A stretch of DNA of 64,000 nt from Bacteroidota bacterium. GTDB taxonomy: Bacteria; Bacteroidota; Bacteroidia; AKYH767-A; OLB10. The translations under genes were made by a program, and so were the position numbers. Shown here in pieces: positions 39,801-48,848 of the stretch. The DNA is taken from contig JADKDR010000010.1 of NCBI GenBank assembly GCA_016714535.1, positions 62,001-126,000 of the forward strand, given 5' to 3'. Each line of letters begins with the position of its first letter. Position 1 is the stretch's first letter. Below the pieces are notes generated by a model, which was not told the origin of the DNA, made no database searches, and was given only the letters and a program-made list of their open reading frames with translations.

Positions 39801-40669
39801 TTTCTTTTTCGTTGCGAAAAAATTCGCTTTACAAAGGGAAGGCTGAAATTAAAAACGGTGAATTTCAGTTTTCGTTTTATATACCAAAGGATATTGATTA
39901 TAATGTGGGATTGGGAAGAGTAAACCTTTATGCACAAGATGGATCTACCGATGCACAGGGATATTATGACAGCATTTTGGTAGGAGCTATTAATAAGAAT
40001 CCTCCTGCTGATAACAAGGGCCCGGATATTAAATTGTATATGAATAACGAGCAATTCAATTCGGGTGGCACAACCAACGAAAATCCCAGCATATATGCAG
40101 TACTAAGCGATGAGTATGGCATTAATACCGTTGGAACAGGGGTGGGTCATGACCTGAGCGCCATATTAGATAATGATAATCAAACTACTTATACATTGAA
40201 TGATTACTATCAGGCAGATTTAAATAAATATAATGAAGGCAAGGTAATCTATCCATTATATAAACTATCAACCGGTTCGCACAATTTAAAATTGCGCGCT
40301 TGGGATATTTTTAATAATTCGTCAGAAGCAAAAATTGATTTTGTAGTTGCCGAGAATGCTTCGCTTGCGTTAAATCATGTATTTAATTATCCCAATCCAT
40401 TTACTACCCGCACAAAGTTTATGTTTGATCATAATCAGGCATGTAATACGATTACGGTAGAAGTAAAAATATTTACTGTAAGCGGTAAGGTTGTAAAAGA
40501 ATTTAATCAGATAGTGAACTGTGAGGGCTACAATCAGGGAATTGAATGGGATGGACGTGATGAGTTTGGCGATCAGTTAGCTCGTGGTGTTTACTTATAC
40601 AAACTCAAAGTATCGAACCTGGATGGTAAGACCGCTGAGAAAATTGAAAAACTAGTGTTGCTGAAATAG
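36803..40669 (+). CDS. porU: T9SS C-terminal signal peptidase/sortase PorU (C25 cysteine peptidase)
   Basis: PorU cleaves the C-terminal signal from T9SS cargo at the cell surface and attaches the cargo to lipopolysaccharide. The 1288-residue protein has an N-terminal hydrophobic export segment (YVLSIIMMYPLISIS) and a gingipain-type C25 peptidase domain in which His801 (NYAGHGGETGW) and Cys835 (FVTATCEFSRHDDP) form the catalytic pair. The C-terminus has a FlgD-like/sorting-type domain with NYPNPF and a WDGRDEFGDQLARGVY segment; in characterised PorU this tail is retained. It processes the kind of tail present on the giant adhesins and the other secreted proteins here. porV, next to porU in several relatives, is not adjacent: a terminator and a convergent gene follow. 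Confidence 0.9.
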   Translation: MKIIKTVKYVLSIIMMYPLISISQDMKRTITWYEPVEEQIKDAKQKFIIFDNSIHDFESGFPYYVERFENLGAGVEFELADYTFAPFEHSSLLPANAVIPASINAQTIVSYNRKQPVLRVKFLPFRKNQNGQIEKLISFTLKQKTANRAIQPIAAGNQKFADHSVLANGTWYKVTVNKEGVYRMDYDFIKRKFKTEPESIDPSLIKIYNNGGGMLPFSNSVARADDLQEIAIETVGMADGKFDKEDYILFYSQDPVRWKLSNTDNRYHHQLHLYSDSVAYFVMFEGNAGKRIATIANSGQLPNTTITTYDDYQYFEEEKTNFIKSGRDWYGRQFDVDPEQTVMFDFSNLNTSEPAYLRTEFAARTFNTDVFFDVSYNNTPINKLKVNLLFSNYLSNFCKPTSDEFGNVIDKTFNVQQGPIPIKMKFTRINGNANGWLDYLEINVSRNLIFSQSYMPFRSKQSAGLGKVSAFKIANVQGTTPRLWDVTRHNEVQQQQYSNTGGIAEFVAATDTLRQYILFIENAILEPTYSQVVANQDIHGQPIPKMVIVAHPEFVDEANRLAEFHLSHDGITTLVVSTTEVYNEFSSGVTDVSAIRDMLRMFYKRATQPSEIPKYLLLFGDGSYDNKNNEYKSGNFLPTFQSKDGCSFVSSFVTDDFFGLLDDDEGEVDGTEEVDIGIGRFPVINDQQAATCVDKVINYSSKPSAIIEEAACNNNATTPLGDWRNTLCFIGDDEDGVTHVKHADKMALIAAQKAPAYLQDKIYFDSFEQISTPGGERYPAVKDAITKRVERGALLMNYAGHGGETGWSEERVLEVSDIRSWKNVNRLPIFVTATCEFSRHDDPGRISAGELVLINGEGGGIGLFTTSRVAFTTSNETLNTYLIQSFFNFSNGKPTLGEVMRYTKALASDNANRNFTLLGDPAVVPAYPQYNMSITEINGKPVQAFNDTLKAMSLVTMKGKVTDLQGQLLSNYKGVAYPTIYDKSQIINNLINDPRTSSAFSFSLRKNSLYKGKAEIKNGEFQFSFYIPKDIDYNVGLGRVNLYAQDGSTDAQGYYDSILVGAINKNPPADNKGPDIKLYMNNEQFNSGGTTNENPSIYAVLSDEYGINTVGTGVGHDLSAILDNDNQTTYTLNDYYQADLNKYNEGKVIYPLYKLSTGSHNLKLRAWDIFNNSSEAKIDFVVAENASLALNHVFNYPNPFTTRTKFMFDHNQACNTITVEVKIFTVSGKVVKEFNQIVNCEGYNQGIEWDGRDEFGDQLARGVYLYKLKVSNLDGKTAEKIEKLVLLK

Positions 40670-40688
40670 AATCACGATTATATTTCTC

Positions 40689-40721
40689 ATAAAAAAAACC
40701 GGCTGAGCCGGTTTTTTTATG
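40689..40721. terminator. Bidirectional terminator between porU and the convergent gene
   Basis: Near-perfect palindrome: an A run, ACCGGC, a TGA loop, GCCGGT, then a T run. It lies between convergent stops at 40669 and 40743, so it can terminate both transcripts. Confidence 0.88.
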
Positions 40722-40742
40722 AGCTGAAATTGTAGAGTAAAA

Positions 40743-42149
40743 TTATTGCTTAATCAATTTCTTTCTAATAATGCTGTTAGCGTTAGAAAGTTCAACTAGG
40801 TAAGCTCCTTTTGCAAATTTATCAGTGGCAATGGAATACACATTTTGATTTTCGGCAATAATAGTTTCAGATATAACCTTACCGGCTACATCCATTATCT
40901 TAATAGTTCCTTGCTTGTAACCACTTAGGTGTAATTGCGTAAAATCTCTACATGGGTTAGGAAAAACATTAAAAGAAGAGTTTGCTTGTGGCGTGTTAGA
41001 AGTTCCTAATGCTACCGAAGCATCCAATACAAACAGTCCATTTTGCATATCAGAAGAAACAATAATACCGCTGGGCAATTCCACATAAGCGCCCCAGGCA
41101 CCTGAGTAACTTGGATTTGGAAGCCCTGCACCATCAGTAGGGTTGGTATCGAAGAAACCTGTGCGCACAGGTGCAGCAACGTTACTTACATCAAAAATCT
41201 GCACGCCATCCTGATAATAAGCTACCACACAATGATTGCCGTTGATCATAAATGGATTATGCGGAGTGGCTGTAGAATTTGGAGTACTTCTATATACAGC
41301 CGGAATTGTGATATTCGAAAAATTAGTAACGTCAAAATTTTTGATAGCCAAACCCGTAGGCACTTCATCTACCACAACAAGTGTTTTGCTATCGTCAGTT
41401 AATGCTGTACTGTGGTTATAGCCAGCATCGGGATAGGTGGTAACCGAAGCAAGTTTGGTAAACTGATTTGCCACGCCATCATACGTATAGATATGCAAAC
41501 CATCAAAACCTGCCGAAACATAAACAGTATCATTCACTGCCAACATATCGTGGGCACCGCCTACGTTAGGGTCGTCCTGATTTAATTCGCGTTTCAACAC
41601 AGGAGAAGCAGGATTGGTAATATCATACACAGCCATTGTTGCAGAATTGCCAACAGCACCACCGCGTGGCGAAGCTCCGTACAAATAATTTCCTTCAACA
41701 AAAATGGTGTGAACTGTTTCAATAATCGCATCATCTTGATGGACGATGTGCACCGAATCAGGCAAAAAACTTAAATCGGCAACCTGAAGACAGTTTGGTG
41801 GTGAATCATCACTTACCATGAACAAATAGTTTTGATAGGTTTTAAGTTCACGCCAAATGCAATCGACACGGCAACCGGGCACAAAGTCTGCTACTACAGG
41901 TACGGCAGGATTAGTAACGTTAATAATATACGTTCCGGTAGTTGCGCCTATTATCGCATATTCATATCCATTGGCAGCATATCCCCAGATGCCATTATAA
42001 CGTATACCGTAAAAGCTTTCGGCAGGTACGGTGGTATCGTCCCAATTGCTCAACATGGTAATGTTTTGGGAGGAGAATTGAGCATATACTCCCATGGTTA
42101 ACAAGCTGAGAATGGTGCTCATTAGAATAATCAAGTAACTTTTTTTCAT
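40743..42149 (-). CDS. Choice-of-anchor-B-type LVIVD-repeat protein with T9SS tail
   Basis: Secreted protein of 468 residues with a signal peptide (LIILMSTILSLLTMGVYAQ). The body has LVIVD-type propeller repeats such as YAIIGATTGTYIINVTNPAV, MAVYDITNPASPVLKRE and VQIFDVSNVAAPVRTGFF, as in the choice-of-anchor B family, where the same propeller is joined to different C-terminal anchors. Here the anchor is a T9SS sorting domain (FNVFPNPCRDFTQLHLSG to the C-terminal KKLIKQ). The family has no established biochemical role. It lies 69 bases downstream of the phosphorylase gene on the same strand, so read-through from that operon is possible. It is probably a PorU substrate. Confidence 0.85.
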   Translation of the reverse strand: MKKSYLIILMSTILSLLTMGVYAQFSSQNITMLSNWDDTTVPAESFYGIRYNGIWGYAANGYEYAIIGATTGTYIINVTNPAVPVVADFVPGCRVDCIWRELKTYQNYLFMVSDDSPPNCLQVADLSFLPDSVHIVHQDDAIIETVHTIFVEGNYLYGASPRGGAVGNSATMAVYDITNPASPVLKRELNQDDPNVGGAHDMLAVNDTVYVSAGFDGLHIYTYDGVANQFTKLASVTTYPDAGYNHSTALTDDSKTLVVVDEVPTGLAIKNFDVTNFSNITIPAVYRSTPNSTATPHNPFMINGNHCVVAYYQDGVQIFDVSNVAAPVRTGFFDTNPTDGAGLPNPSYSGAWGAYVELPSGIIVSSDMQNGLFVLDASVALGTSNTPQANSSFNVFPNPCRDFTQLHLSGYKQGTIKIMDVAGKVISETIIAENQNVYSIATDKFAKGAYLVELSNANSIIRKKLIKQ

Positions 42150-42218
42150 TGTTTTTATTTATTAAAATTTTATTTTGAAAGTAAATTATTATTATGGTGT
42201 TAAACGATAGCGCACATG

Positions 42219-43034
42219 TTAAGACAACATTTCAGCAACAATGGCGCTCATTTTAACTTCTGCTTCGTTGGCCACTTTTAATACTTCTTCGTGACTAACG
42301 GTTTGTACATCGGGAAAGCCGCCTAAATCTGTTACTATGCTCATAGCAAAGCAATTCATACCCATGTGTCGGGCGGCAATTACTTCGGGTACGGTTGACA
42401 TACCAACTACATCTGCACCTATGGTGCGCAGATATTTATACTCTGCTCTTGTTTCGAAGCAAGGGCCCGAAACGGCTGCATATACTCCTATATGGCAGCG
42501 AATATTTTTTGCATCAGCTATGGCTTTGGCTTGTTTTATTAAGTCGGCATCATAAGGTGCGCTCATATCCGGAAAGCGTGGACCAAGTGTATCATAATTC
42601 TTACCTATCAACGGATTGGTAGGCATTAAGTTGATATGATCATCAATAATCATTAAGTCGCCCACCTGAAAATTTATATTCATGCCACCTGCCGCATTGC
42701 TTAATATCAGCTTGTTTATACCCATGTACTTCATAACTCTGATAGGGAAAACTACTTGCTCCATGGTCCAACCTTCGTAAAAGTGAAACCGCCCCGCCAT
42801 TACAGCAACGTTGGTTTTACCCAACTTACCAAATATAAATTTACCGGCATGACCGTGTACCGTACTTTCGGGAAATCCCGGAATACTGCTGTAACTTAAT
42901 TCCGATAATTTTTCAATTTTGTTTACTAAACCTCCTAAGCCACTGCCAAGTACGATTCCATACTCTGCATCGAAATTGGTTTTTTCTTTAATAAAATCAG
43001 CTGTTCTTTGAATTTGATCTAACATAATCTGCAA
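42219..43034 (-). CDS. Purine nucleoside phosphorylase
   Basis: Phosphorolysis of purine (deoxy)ribonucleosides to base and (deoxy)ribose-1-phosphate in purine salvage. Trimeric-class motifs: VLGSGLGGL (phosphate loop), AGRFHFYEG, LSNAAGG, GPCFETRAEY and VVGMSTVPEVIAARH. The base-recognition position usually occupied by Asn in this class reads Asp (SIVTDLGG), which in the related methylthioadenosine phosphorylases goes with 6-aminopurine use, so specificity is uncertain. The start overlaps the 3' end of lpxK by 38 bases; an internal ATG at 43025 reduces this to 29. The overlap indicates translational coupling in an operon. Confidence 0.9.
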   Translation of the reverse strand: MQIMLDQIQRTADFIKEKTNFDAEYGIVLGSGLGGLVNKIEKLSELSYSSIPGFPESTVHGHAGKFIFGKLGKTNVAVMAGRFHFYEGWTMEQVVFPIRVMKYMGINKLILSNAAGGMNINFQVGDLMIIDDHINLMPTNPLIGKNYDTLGPRFPDMSAPYDADLIKQAKAIADAKNIRCHIGVYAAVSGPCFETRAEYKYLRTIGADVVGMSTVPEVIAARHMGMNCFAMSIVTDLGGFPDVQTVSHEEVLKVANEAEVKMSAIVAEMLS

Positions 43035-44055
43035 TTAATTTTTCGAATTTATTTTTTTCGTTTCTAATAATTTCCATTCCCACAGGTTGAATAAAGAATG
43101 CTTCACGCTGAAACGGAATAGGCATATCCTTTATCCTCATATAGTCTTTCATGGTGGTTATTATCATTTTCTGTGCCGAAGCAATAGTATCAAATTTATT
43201 TTGAATGGCCAATAAATCGGCTGTTTTATAAGGGTGATGATCACGGTAAGCCATTAATGTAACGGTAACCCCCAGCGATTTAAGGTAGTTGCATAAATAT
43301 TCAGGATGGGCAATGCCACAAAAAAGCAAACATGCTGTACCCGGGCTGATTGATGTTTCTGTATGACTATAGGGAGTATAAAGTGGAAGAAATACCTCTT
43401 GTGAGAAGAACAGATGTTGATGGGGGAGGGGATTTATTTTTTTGGAAACGATTTCAAAATCTGACAAAGCAATAGTTGCCGGACATTTGGTAACCACCAG
43501 TATATCAGCCCGCTTGGCCCCGCTTGCAGGTTCTCGCAGATTGCCTATGGGTAAAATAAAATCGTCAGTGAAGAGCGAACTATAACGGGTACATACTATG
43601 CCCATGCCGGGTTTAAGCTTGCGATGTTGAAAGGCATCATCGCAAATAGCCAGGTTGATTTTATTTTCCTGATTAAGTTTTTCGAGTGCAAATACGCGGT
43701 CTTCGCATACAGCTACCGTTACAGCGCTAAGTGTAGTTGCGTATTCCAACGGTTCATCGCCACAGTCGCTTGCTTTGTCTGTTGCTTGTACAATCTTGTA
43801 ACCTTTGGTATTGCGACCATACCCGCGGCTAACAATGGCACTGGTTTGTTCATTAAGTAATTGTGCCAGATACTTTACTAGGGGCGTTTTACCTGTTCCA
43901 CCAACTTGCAGATTGCCCACTACGATTACCGGAAAGGAAAAAAGTTTGCTTTTGATAATGGAATAGTTGTAACAGAAATTTTTGATGTGTGAAAATACCC
44001 ACCATGCAATTGCTACCGGGAATAATAGATACCGTATGATGCGAAACAGTTTCAT
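42997..44055 (-). CDS. lpxK: Tetraacyldisaccharide 4'-kinase LpxK
   Basis: Phosphorylates the 4' position of the lipid A disaccharide precursor at the inner face of the cytoplasmic membrane. At 352 residues it has an N-terminal membrane-associated helix (YLLFPVAIAWWVFS), a Walker A loop GNLQVGGTGKT (residues 47-57), SRGYGRNTKGY and DDAFQHRKL, all typical of LpxK. Its start codon overlaps the stop of the ABC exporter by one base (TAATG). The pairing of an MsbA-like exporter with lpxK is the same as the msbA-lpxK operon of enterobacteria. Confidence 0.95.
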   Translation of the reverse strand: MKLFRIIRYLLFPVAIAWWVFSHIKNFCYNYSIIKSKLFSFPVIVVGNLQVGGTGKTPLVKYLAQLLNEQTSAIVSRGYGRNTKGYKIVQATDKASDCGDEPLEYATTLSAVTVAVCEDRVFALEKLNQENKINLAICDDAFQHRKLKPGMGIVCTRYSSLFTDDFILPIGNLREPASGAKRADILVVTKCPATIALSDFEIVSKKINPLPHQHLFFSQEVFLPLYTPYSHTETSISPGTACLLFCGIAHPEYLCNYLKSLGVTVTLMAYRDHHPYKTADLLAIQNKFDTIASAQKMIITTMKDYMRIKDMPIPFQREAFFIQPVGMEIIRNEKNKFEKLIADYVRSNSKNS

Positions 44056-45845
44056 TAAGAAATAAGCTCTTGGTTTTCTTTTATCAATTGATCGTTGTAA
44101 ATAGTGAAATACAACGCATTATTGTTAAGCAAATCCTCATGGGTGCCCTGTGCCATAAGGTTGCCATTTTCAAGCAACAAAATTTTATCAGCAAATTTAA
44201 TAGTGGATATACGATGCGATATAACAATGGACTTATGAGCGGTTGACAGTCGTTTAATATTTGAAACTATTTGCTCTTCGGTTTGCGTATCTACTGCACT
44301 CAGGCAGTCATCCAACAAGAGTAAGCCGGGTTCTTTCACCAACGCACGAGCAATGGAAATGCGCTGTTTTTGTCCTCCCGAAAGATTAATTCCTCTTTCG
44401 CCCAAGAGGGTTTCGTAGCCATTTTCAAATTGAGTTATGCTTGCATCTATGGCAGCATCCGATGCCGATGAAATTATTTTTTGTTGTAAATCTTTTGCCG
44501 ATAAAGATTCGGCATCAAGACCAAATGCAATGTTGCGGCTTATGGTATCACTAAAAAGAAAAATTTCCTGGGGCACATAGCCAACAAACTTGCGCCATGC
44601 GTCTAAATTAATTTCCTTAATATTTTTTCCATCAATTAATATTTCGCCACTATCGCAATCATACAACCTCAACAGTAATACTGCAATGGTAGATTTTCCA
44701 CTTCCTGTTTTTCCGGTAATGGCAACCGTTTCATTTTCATGGATTATAAACGAACAATTTTTTATAGCCTCTATTCCTGAATTTTTATAGGTAAACGACA
44801 CATTCCTAAATTCGATATTACCTTTAAATTGTGAGGGTTCAACATTTGTGTTTTCTATTTCGGTTGTTTGATTTAAAAACTGATTAATTCGTTGTTGTGA
44901 TGCCGCTGCACGTTGCACCAACGTAATAATCCAGCCCAGCGATGCTACCGGCCATGTTAGCATATTTACATACATAATAAATTCTGCAATGCTGCCTATG
45001 TCAAATGAACCATCTATTACCGCCATACCTCCAAAGTAAATTGTAAGTATGGTACTTAAACCTATAAGCAGCGTAACTGCTGGATAGAAAAGTGCATTTA
45101 TTCTGGCTAGTGACAGCGATTTTTTTTTGTAATCTCCATTTGCATTTGCAAATGAAGCCTCAAAACTTTTTTCGCGTGCAAATGATTGTATAATGCGAAT
45201 TCCCGAAAATGATTCCTGCACAAAAGTCGAAAGATTACTTAGTTGCTCCTGCACCTCATCGCTTCTTTTGTTTATAATATCGTGCACTTTATAAATAATA
45301 AATACCAGCACCGGTAGTGGCGTAAGCACAATCAACGTAAGTTTCCAGTTAATGGTTGACATGACATATACCGTGAGCACAATAGTAACCGTCAGGTTAA
45401 TTACATACATAACCACAGGGCCTACATACATGCGCACGCGGGCTACATCTTCGCTAATGCGGTTCATCAAATCACCGGTCGAGTTTACACTGTAAAAAGA
45501 AGCATTCAATTGTTGGTACTTTGAAAAAATTTCGTTTTTCATATCATACTCTATCCAGCGCGAAATAACAATGATGGTTTGACGCATAAAAAACATAAAC
45601 ATACCACGCAATAGTGCCAACCCAATTATGAGCAAGGTATAGCGTATTACACTTTGGTAAATTTCACTTTTATCCATGGTTTGATTAGGTATATCAAAAT
45701 AACGGCTAACCTCATTAATGGCATCGCGCATAATCTGTGCAGGAAAAATCTGACACAAGCAGGCACAATTTACAAATACGATTCCTACTGCCAACCTGCC
45801 TCGGTATTTGTAAAAATATTTATTTAAATATTGAAGTTCTTTCAC
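44055..45845 (-). CDS. ABC exporter (MsbA/Mdl-like), permease fused to ATPase
   Basis: Half-transporter of 596 residues: an exporter-type transmembrane domain to ~residue 320, then the ATPase with Walker A GKTGSGKST (378-386), signature LSGGQ (488-492), Walker B LLLLDD (508-513) and switch His544. The residue after the Walker B aspartate, normally the catalytic Glu, is Asp513, as in the degenerate site of heterodimeric exporters such as TM287/288. The one-base overlap with lpxK suggests lipid A export, but the Asp leaves open a partner encoded elsewhere or a different substrate, so I give no symbol. Confidence 0.88.
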   Translation of the reverse strand: MKELQYLNKYFYKYRGRLAVGIVFVNCACLCQIFPAQIMRDAINEVSRYFDIPNQTMDKSEIYQSVIRYTLLIIGLALLRGMFMFFMRQTIIVISRWIEYDMKNEIFSKYQQLNASFYSVNSTGDLMNRISEDVARVRMYVGPVVMYVINLTVTIVLTVYVMSTINWKLTLIVLTPLPVLVFIIYKVHDIINKRSDEVQEQLSNLSTFVQESFSGIRIIQSFAREKSFEASFANANGDYKKKSLSLARINALFYPAVTLLIGLSTILTIYFGGMAVIDGSFDIGSIAEFIMYVNMLTWPVASLGWIITLVQRAAASQQRINQFLNQTTEIENTNVEPSQFKGNIEFRNVSFTYKNSGIEAIKNCSFIIHENETVAITGKTGSGKSTIAVLLLRLYDCDSGEILIDGKNIKEINLDAWRKFVGYVPQEIFLFSDTISRNIAFGLDAESLSAKDLQQKIISSASDAAIDASITQFENGYETLLGERGINLSGGQKQRISIARALVKEPGLLLLDDCLSAVDTQTEEQIVSNIKRLSTAHKSIVISHRISTIKFADKILLLENGNLMAQGTHEDLLNNNALYFTIYNDQLIKENQELIS

Positions 45846-45974
45846 GCAAAAAAGAAAAGGTTTGCAAAGATGGTAAATTTATCGGTCTCCTTTTGTTATA
45901 ACCGTTAACATTACTCCCTTCTGCGGGTAACTTACGAATCACGCGAGGCCTTTATTTTTTCGATTGGCCGCATT

Positions 45975-47216
45975 ATGCTATTTAGTTTGTTTTTATTTGT
46001 GCCATCTATGATTTCGTTGCTACATACACTAAGCCGCGCTTACAGTGGTCTATCGCGCGAGGTATGGTGGCTATCGTTAGGTACGCTCATCAACCGCGTA
46101 GGTACTTTGGTTATTATTTTCATGGCCTTATACCTCGAAAAGGAATTACATTTTTCCGTTCAGCAAATTGGAGTGGTCATGGCCATGTTTGGCACGGGTT
46201 CATTTGTGGGTGTGTTGCTTTCGGGATATCTCATCGACCGCTTTGGTTTTTTCCCTGTCATTGTTTTATCCTTAATTATCAGCAGCATCATGCTGCTCAT
46301 TGCATCGTTTATCACTTCTTATTTCCTACTATGTTTAGTTACTTTCTTTATATCTTTCAGTGGCGATGCTTTTAGACCTGCTGCCAACACTGGCATTGCG
46401 CAATTGGCTACACCCGGAACATATACACGTTCCGTTGCATTGTATCGGTTGGCCATCAACCTTGGCTTTAGCATTGGCCCTGTTGCAGGGGGCATGGTAG
46501 CCTTGTTCAATTACAAGCTTATTTTTTATGCCGATTCGCTTACCTGTTTTCTGGCCGCTATCATTATTCTCATTGCGGTGAAGCCCTCCAAAATAGAAAG
46601 AGCAAACAACATCTCCATCAAACAATCATTTACCGGTGGGCCCTATAGCGATAAAATATTTTTGTGGTTTAGTTTATTCAATATCATTTATGCCATGTCA
46701 TTTTTTCAAATGATTACAACCATATCCTTATACTACAACCATGTACATCACCTAAGCAGTCGCACCATTGGATTACTTTTTGGCCTCAACGGTTTTCTTG
46801 TTGTGTTAATCGAAATGATATTGATTTCTAAAATTGATGGTAAGCGTCACCCTTATTATTTTATTGTTGTAGGATGTGTATTGTTGTTGCTCAATTACCT
46901 CGCGCTTATTTTCAGCGTAAATATTTATTGGCTCGTTGCCGGTGTTATGCTTATAAGCTTTAGCGAAATGTTTGCCATGCCATTCATGATGAAAGCCATG
47001 ATGCAACGTTGCAACGATAGCAATCGTGGTCAGTATACAGCTATGTATAGTCTTTGTTGGAGCATTGCACAAGTGCTATGCCCTCTTATGGTTACCAATT
47101 TAATTCACGCCTATAATTTTAATGCAGTTTGGGTTTTGTTTATTATTCTTATGGCCATTAGTGCAGGGGGATATTATTGGTTAGGCAAACGCGAAAAAAA
47201 CATGACCGTATCCTAA
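45975..47216 (+). CDS. MFS transporter
   Basis: Major facilitator protein of up to 413 residues with about 12 hydrophobic segments. The N-terminal half has the motif A-like GYLIDRFGFFPV between helices 2 and 3, and REVWWLSLGTLINRVGTLV resembles drug/sugar efflux members. The ATG at 46008 (MISLLHTLSRAYSG) gives a more family-like N-terminus than that at 45975. It is divergent from the ABC exporter with ~130 bases between. The substrate cannot be told from sequence. Confidence 0.85.
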   Translation: MLFSLFLFVPSMISLLHTLSRAYSGLSREVWWLSLGTLINRVGTLVIIFMALYLEKELHFSVQQIGVVMAMFGTGSFVGVLLSGYLIDRFGFFPVIVLSLIISSIMLLIASFITSYFLLCLVTFFISFSGDAFRPAANTGIAQLATPGTYTRSVALYRLAINLGFSIGPVAGGMVALFNYKLIFYADSLTCFLAAIIILIAVKPSKIERANNISIKQSFTGGPYSDKIFLWFSLFNIIYAMSFFQMITTISLYYNHVHHLSSRTIGLLFGLNGFLVVLIEMILISKIDGKRHPYYFIVVGCVLLLLNYLALIFSVNIYWLVAGVMLISFSEMFAMPFMMKAMMQRCNDSNRGQYTAMYSLCWSIAQVLCPLMVTNLIHAYNFNAVWVLFIILMAISAGGYYWLGKREKNMTVS

Positions 47217-47229
47217 TACAATTTCATGT

Positions 47230-47261
47230 TGTAAAAGAAAAGCAATCGTTTACGATTACTT
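47230..47261 (-). terminator. Probable terminator of dnaB
   Basis: Read on the minus strand, a 9-bp stem (AAGTAATCG / CGATTGCTT, one G-U pair) is followed by TTTTCTTTT. It lies 70 bases past the dnaB stop. In the plus direction it has a C-A mismatch and no T run. Confidence 0.5.
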
Positions 47262-47330
47262 CCAAAAAAAAATATTCTGATAATAAAAACAAGTAGAAGA
47301 GAAGCTATTGCAATTACCTACGCACAAATC

Positions 47331-48848
47331 TTAAAACAAAGCATCCTCATCTGGCAAATCATCCATACGCGAAAACTTGCTAATTCTTGGTTGTGGGCCA
47401 CCAAAAGCAGCAGGCGATGTTTCGTCCACAAGGCTGTAATTGGCATAGTCGGCAAACTTGGTGAGGTGATTAATAAACTGCAGATTCACCGTTTTCAGCG
47501 ACCCGTTGCGATTTTTAGCCACAATAATTTCGGCAAGACCTGCCGTGCTGTTGTTGGCCTCATCTTCGGTAACACCGTAATATTCCGGACGATAAATAAA
47601 AATTACCATATCCGCATCCTGCTCTATCGCTCCTGATTCGCGCAAGTCGCTAAGTTGTGGCCGCTTAATGCCACCGCGCGTTTCCACACTACGGCTCAAC
47701 TGCGATAAAGTTATTATAGGCACTTCAAGTTCTTTAGCAATACTTTTTAGCGAGCGCGATATGGTGCTTATCTCCTGTTCACGATTACCACGCTGCATTT
47801 CGCCACCGGCTTGCATCAACTGAAGGTAATCAACTATTATCAGTTCCACCTTGCGTTCGGCTACAAGCCTCCTGCACTTTGCCCGTAGTTCAAAAATCGA
47901 TATTGCAGGAGTGTCATCAATATAAATGGGGGCTTCTTCCAACTGTTGAATTTTTTTGTTCAACTGCTGCCATTCCATTTCATTCAGGTTACCTTTACGT
48001 AATTTTTCACCACTAATTTCGGTTTCGCTACTTATCAAGCGGTTTACCAACTGCACACTACTCATCTCTAGCGAAAATACCGCTACCGCTTTCTTAAACT
48101 GCACCGCAGCATTGCGCGCCAGCGATAGTACAAAGGCAGTTTTTCCCATTCCCGGCCTTGCAGCTATAATTATTAAATCACTTTTTTGCCAGCCCGATGT
48201 TATGGCATCCAAATCGCTAAAGCCACTTGGTGTGCCTATCACCCCGTCTGGTTGGGCTGCTGCGCGTTCATATTCTTTTATGGCTTTGCTTATCAGCGTT
48301 TGCATATTATCATATTGCTTACGCAAATTTCCTTCGGCTATGGCAAACAAATTTTTCTCAGCCTTATCAAGCAATACGAGCACATCGGTTGTATCTTCAA
48401 AAGCATCTTTAATCGTTTCAGTACTTATGCGTATTAACTCACGCTGAATATATTTCTGAATAATAATTCGCGCATGAAACTCAATATTGGCAGCACTTGC
48501 CACACGGTTAGTCAACGTGCTTATATAATAGGGGCCACCAACTATACTCAGTTCGCCACGACTTTTAAGTTCATTCGTTACCGTTATCAAATCAATCGGC
48601 TGTGCTGTATGAAACAAATGTTGTATAGCAGCAAAAATTTTTCCGTTAGCCTCATCATAAAATGCCTCCGGCTTAAGCACATCAATAACGCTATTAAGAG
48701 CGTTTCGTTCAAGCAATATAGCACCCAACACAATTTGTTCCACATCACGAGCCTGCGGGGGCACCTTACCATGTTCATTGTACATCACCAAATTTGCAGC
48801 TACCTTAGCTGCACGCTTCTTTATACTTCTATCTGCTCCGGGCTCCAT
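47331..48848 (-). CDS. dnaB: Replicative DNA helicase DnaB
   Basis: Hexameric ATP-driven 5'-3' helicase of the replication fork. The 505-residue protein has the N-terminal primase-interacting domain (DVEQIVLGAILLERNAL, residues ~35-51), a linker, and the RecA-like C-domain with Walker A ARPGMGKT (230-237), Walker B LIIVDYLQLM (~336-345), and the SRSLKSIAKELEVPII and SDLRESGAIEQDADMV motifs. Length is normal and no intein is present. A shorter start at Met22 is possible. It is monocistronic between an MFS gene on the other strand and a gene-poor region. Confidence 0.96.
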   Translation of the reverse strand: MEPGADRSIKKRAAKVAANLVMYNEHGKVPPQARDVEQIVLGAILLERNALNSVIDVLKPEAFYDEANGKIFAAIQHLFHTAQPIDLITVTNELKSRGELSIVGGPYYISTLTNRVASAANIEFHARIIIQKYIQRELIRISTETIKDAFEDTTDVLVLLDKAEKNLFAIAEGNLRKQYDNMQTLISKAIKEYERAAAQPDGVIGTPSGFSDLDAITSGWQKSDLIIIAARPGMGKTAFVLSLARNAAVQFKKAVAVFSLEMSSVQLVNRLISSETEISGEKLRKGNLNEMEWQQLNKKIQQLEEAPIYIDDTPAISIFELRAKCRRLVAERKVELIIVDYLQLMQAGGEMQRGNREQEISTISRSLKSIAKELEVPIITLSQLSRSVETRGGIKRPQLSDLRESGAIEQDADMVIFIYRPEYYGVTEDEANNSTAGLAEIIVAKNRNGSLKTVNLQFINHLTKFADYANYSLVDETSPAAFGGPQPRISKFSRMDDLPDEDALF

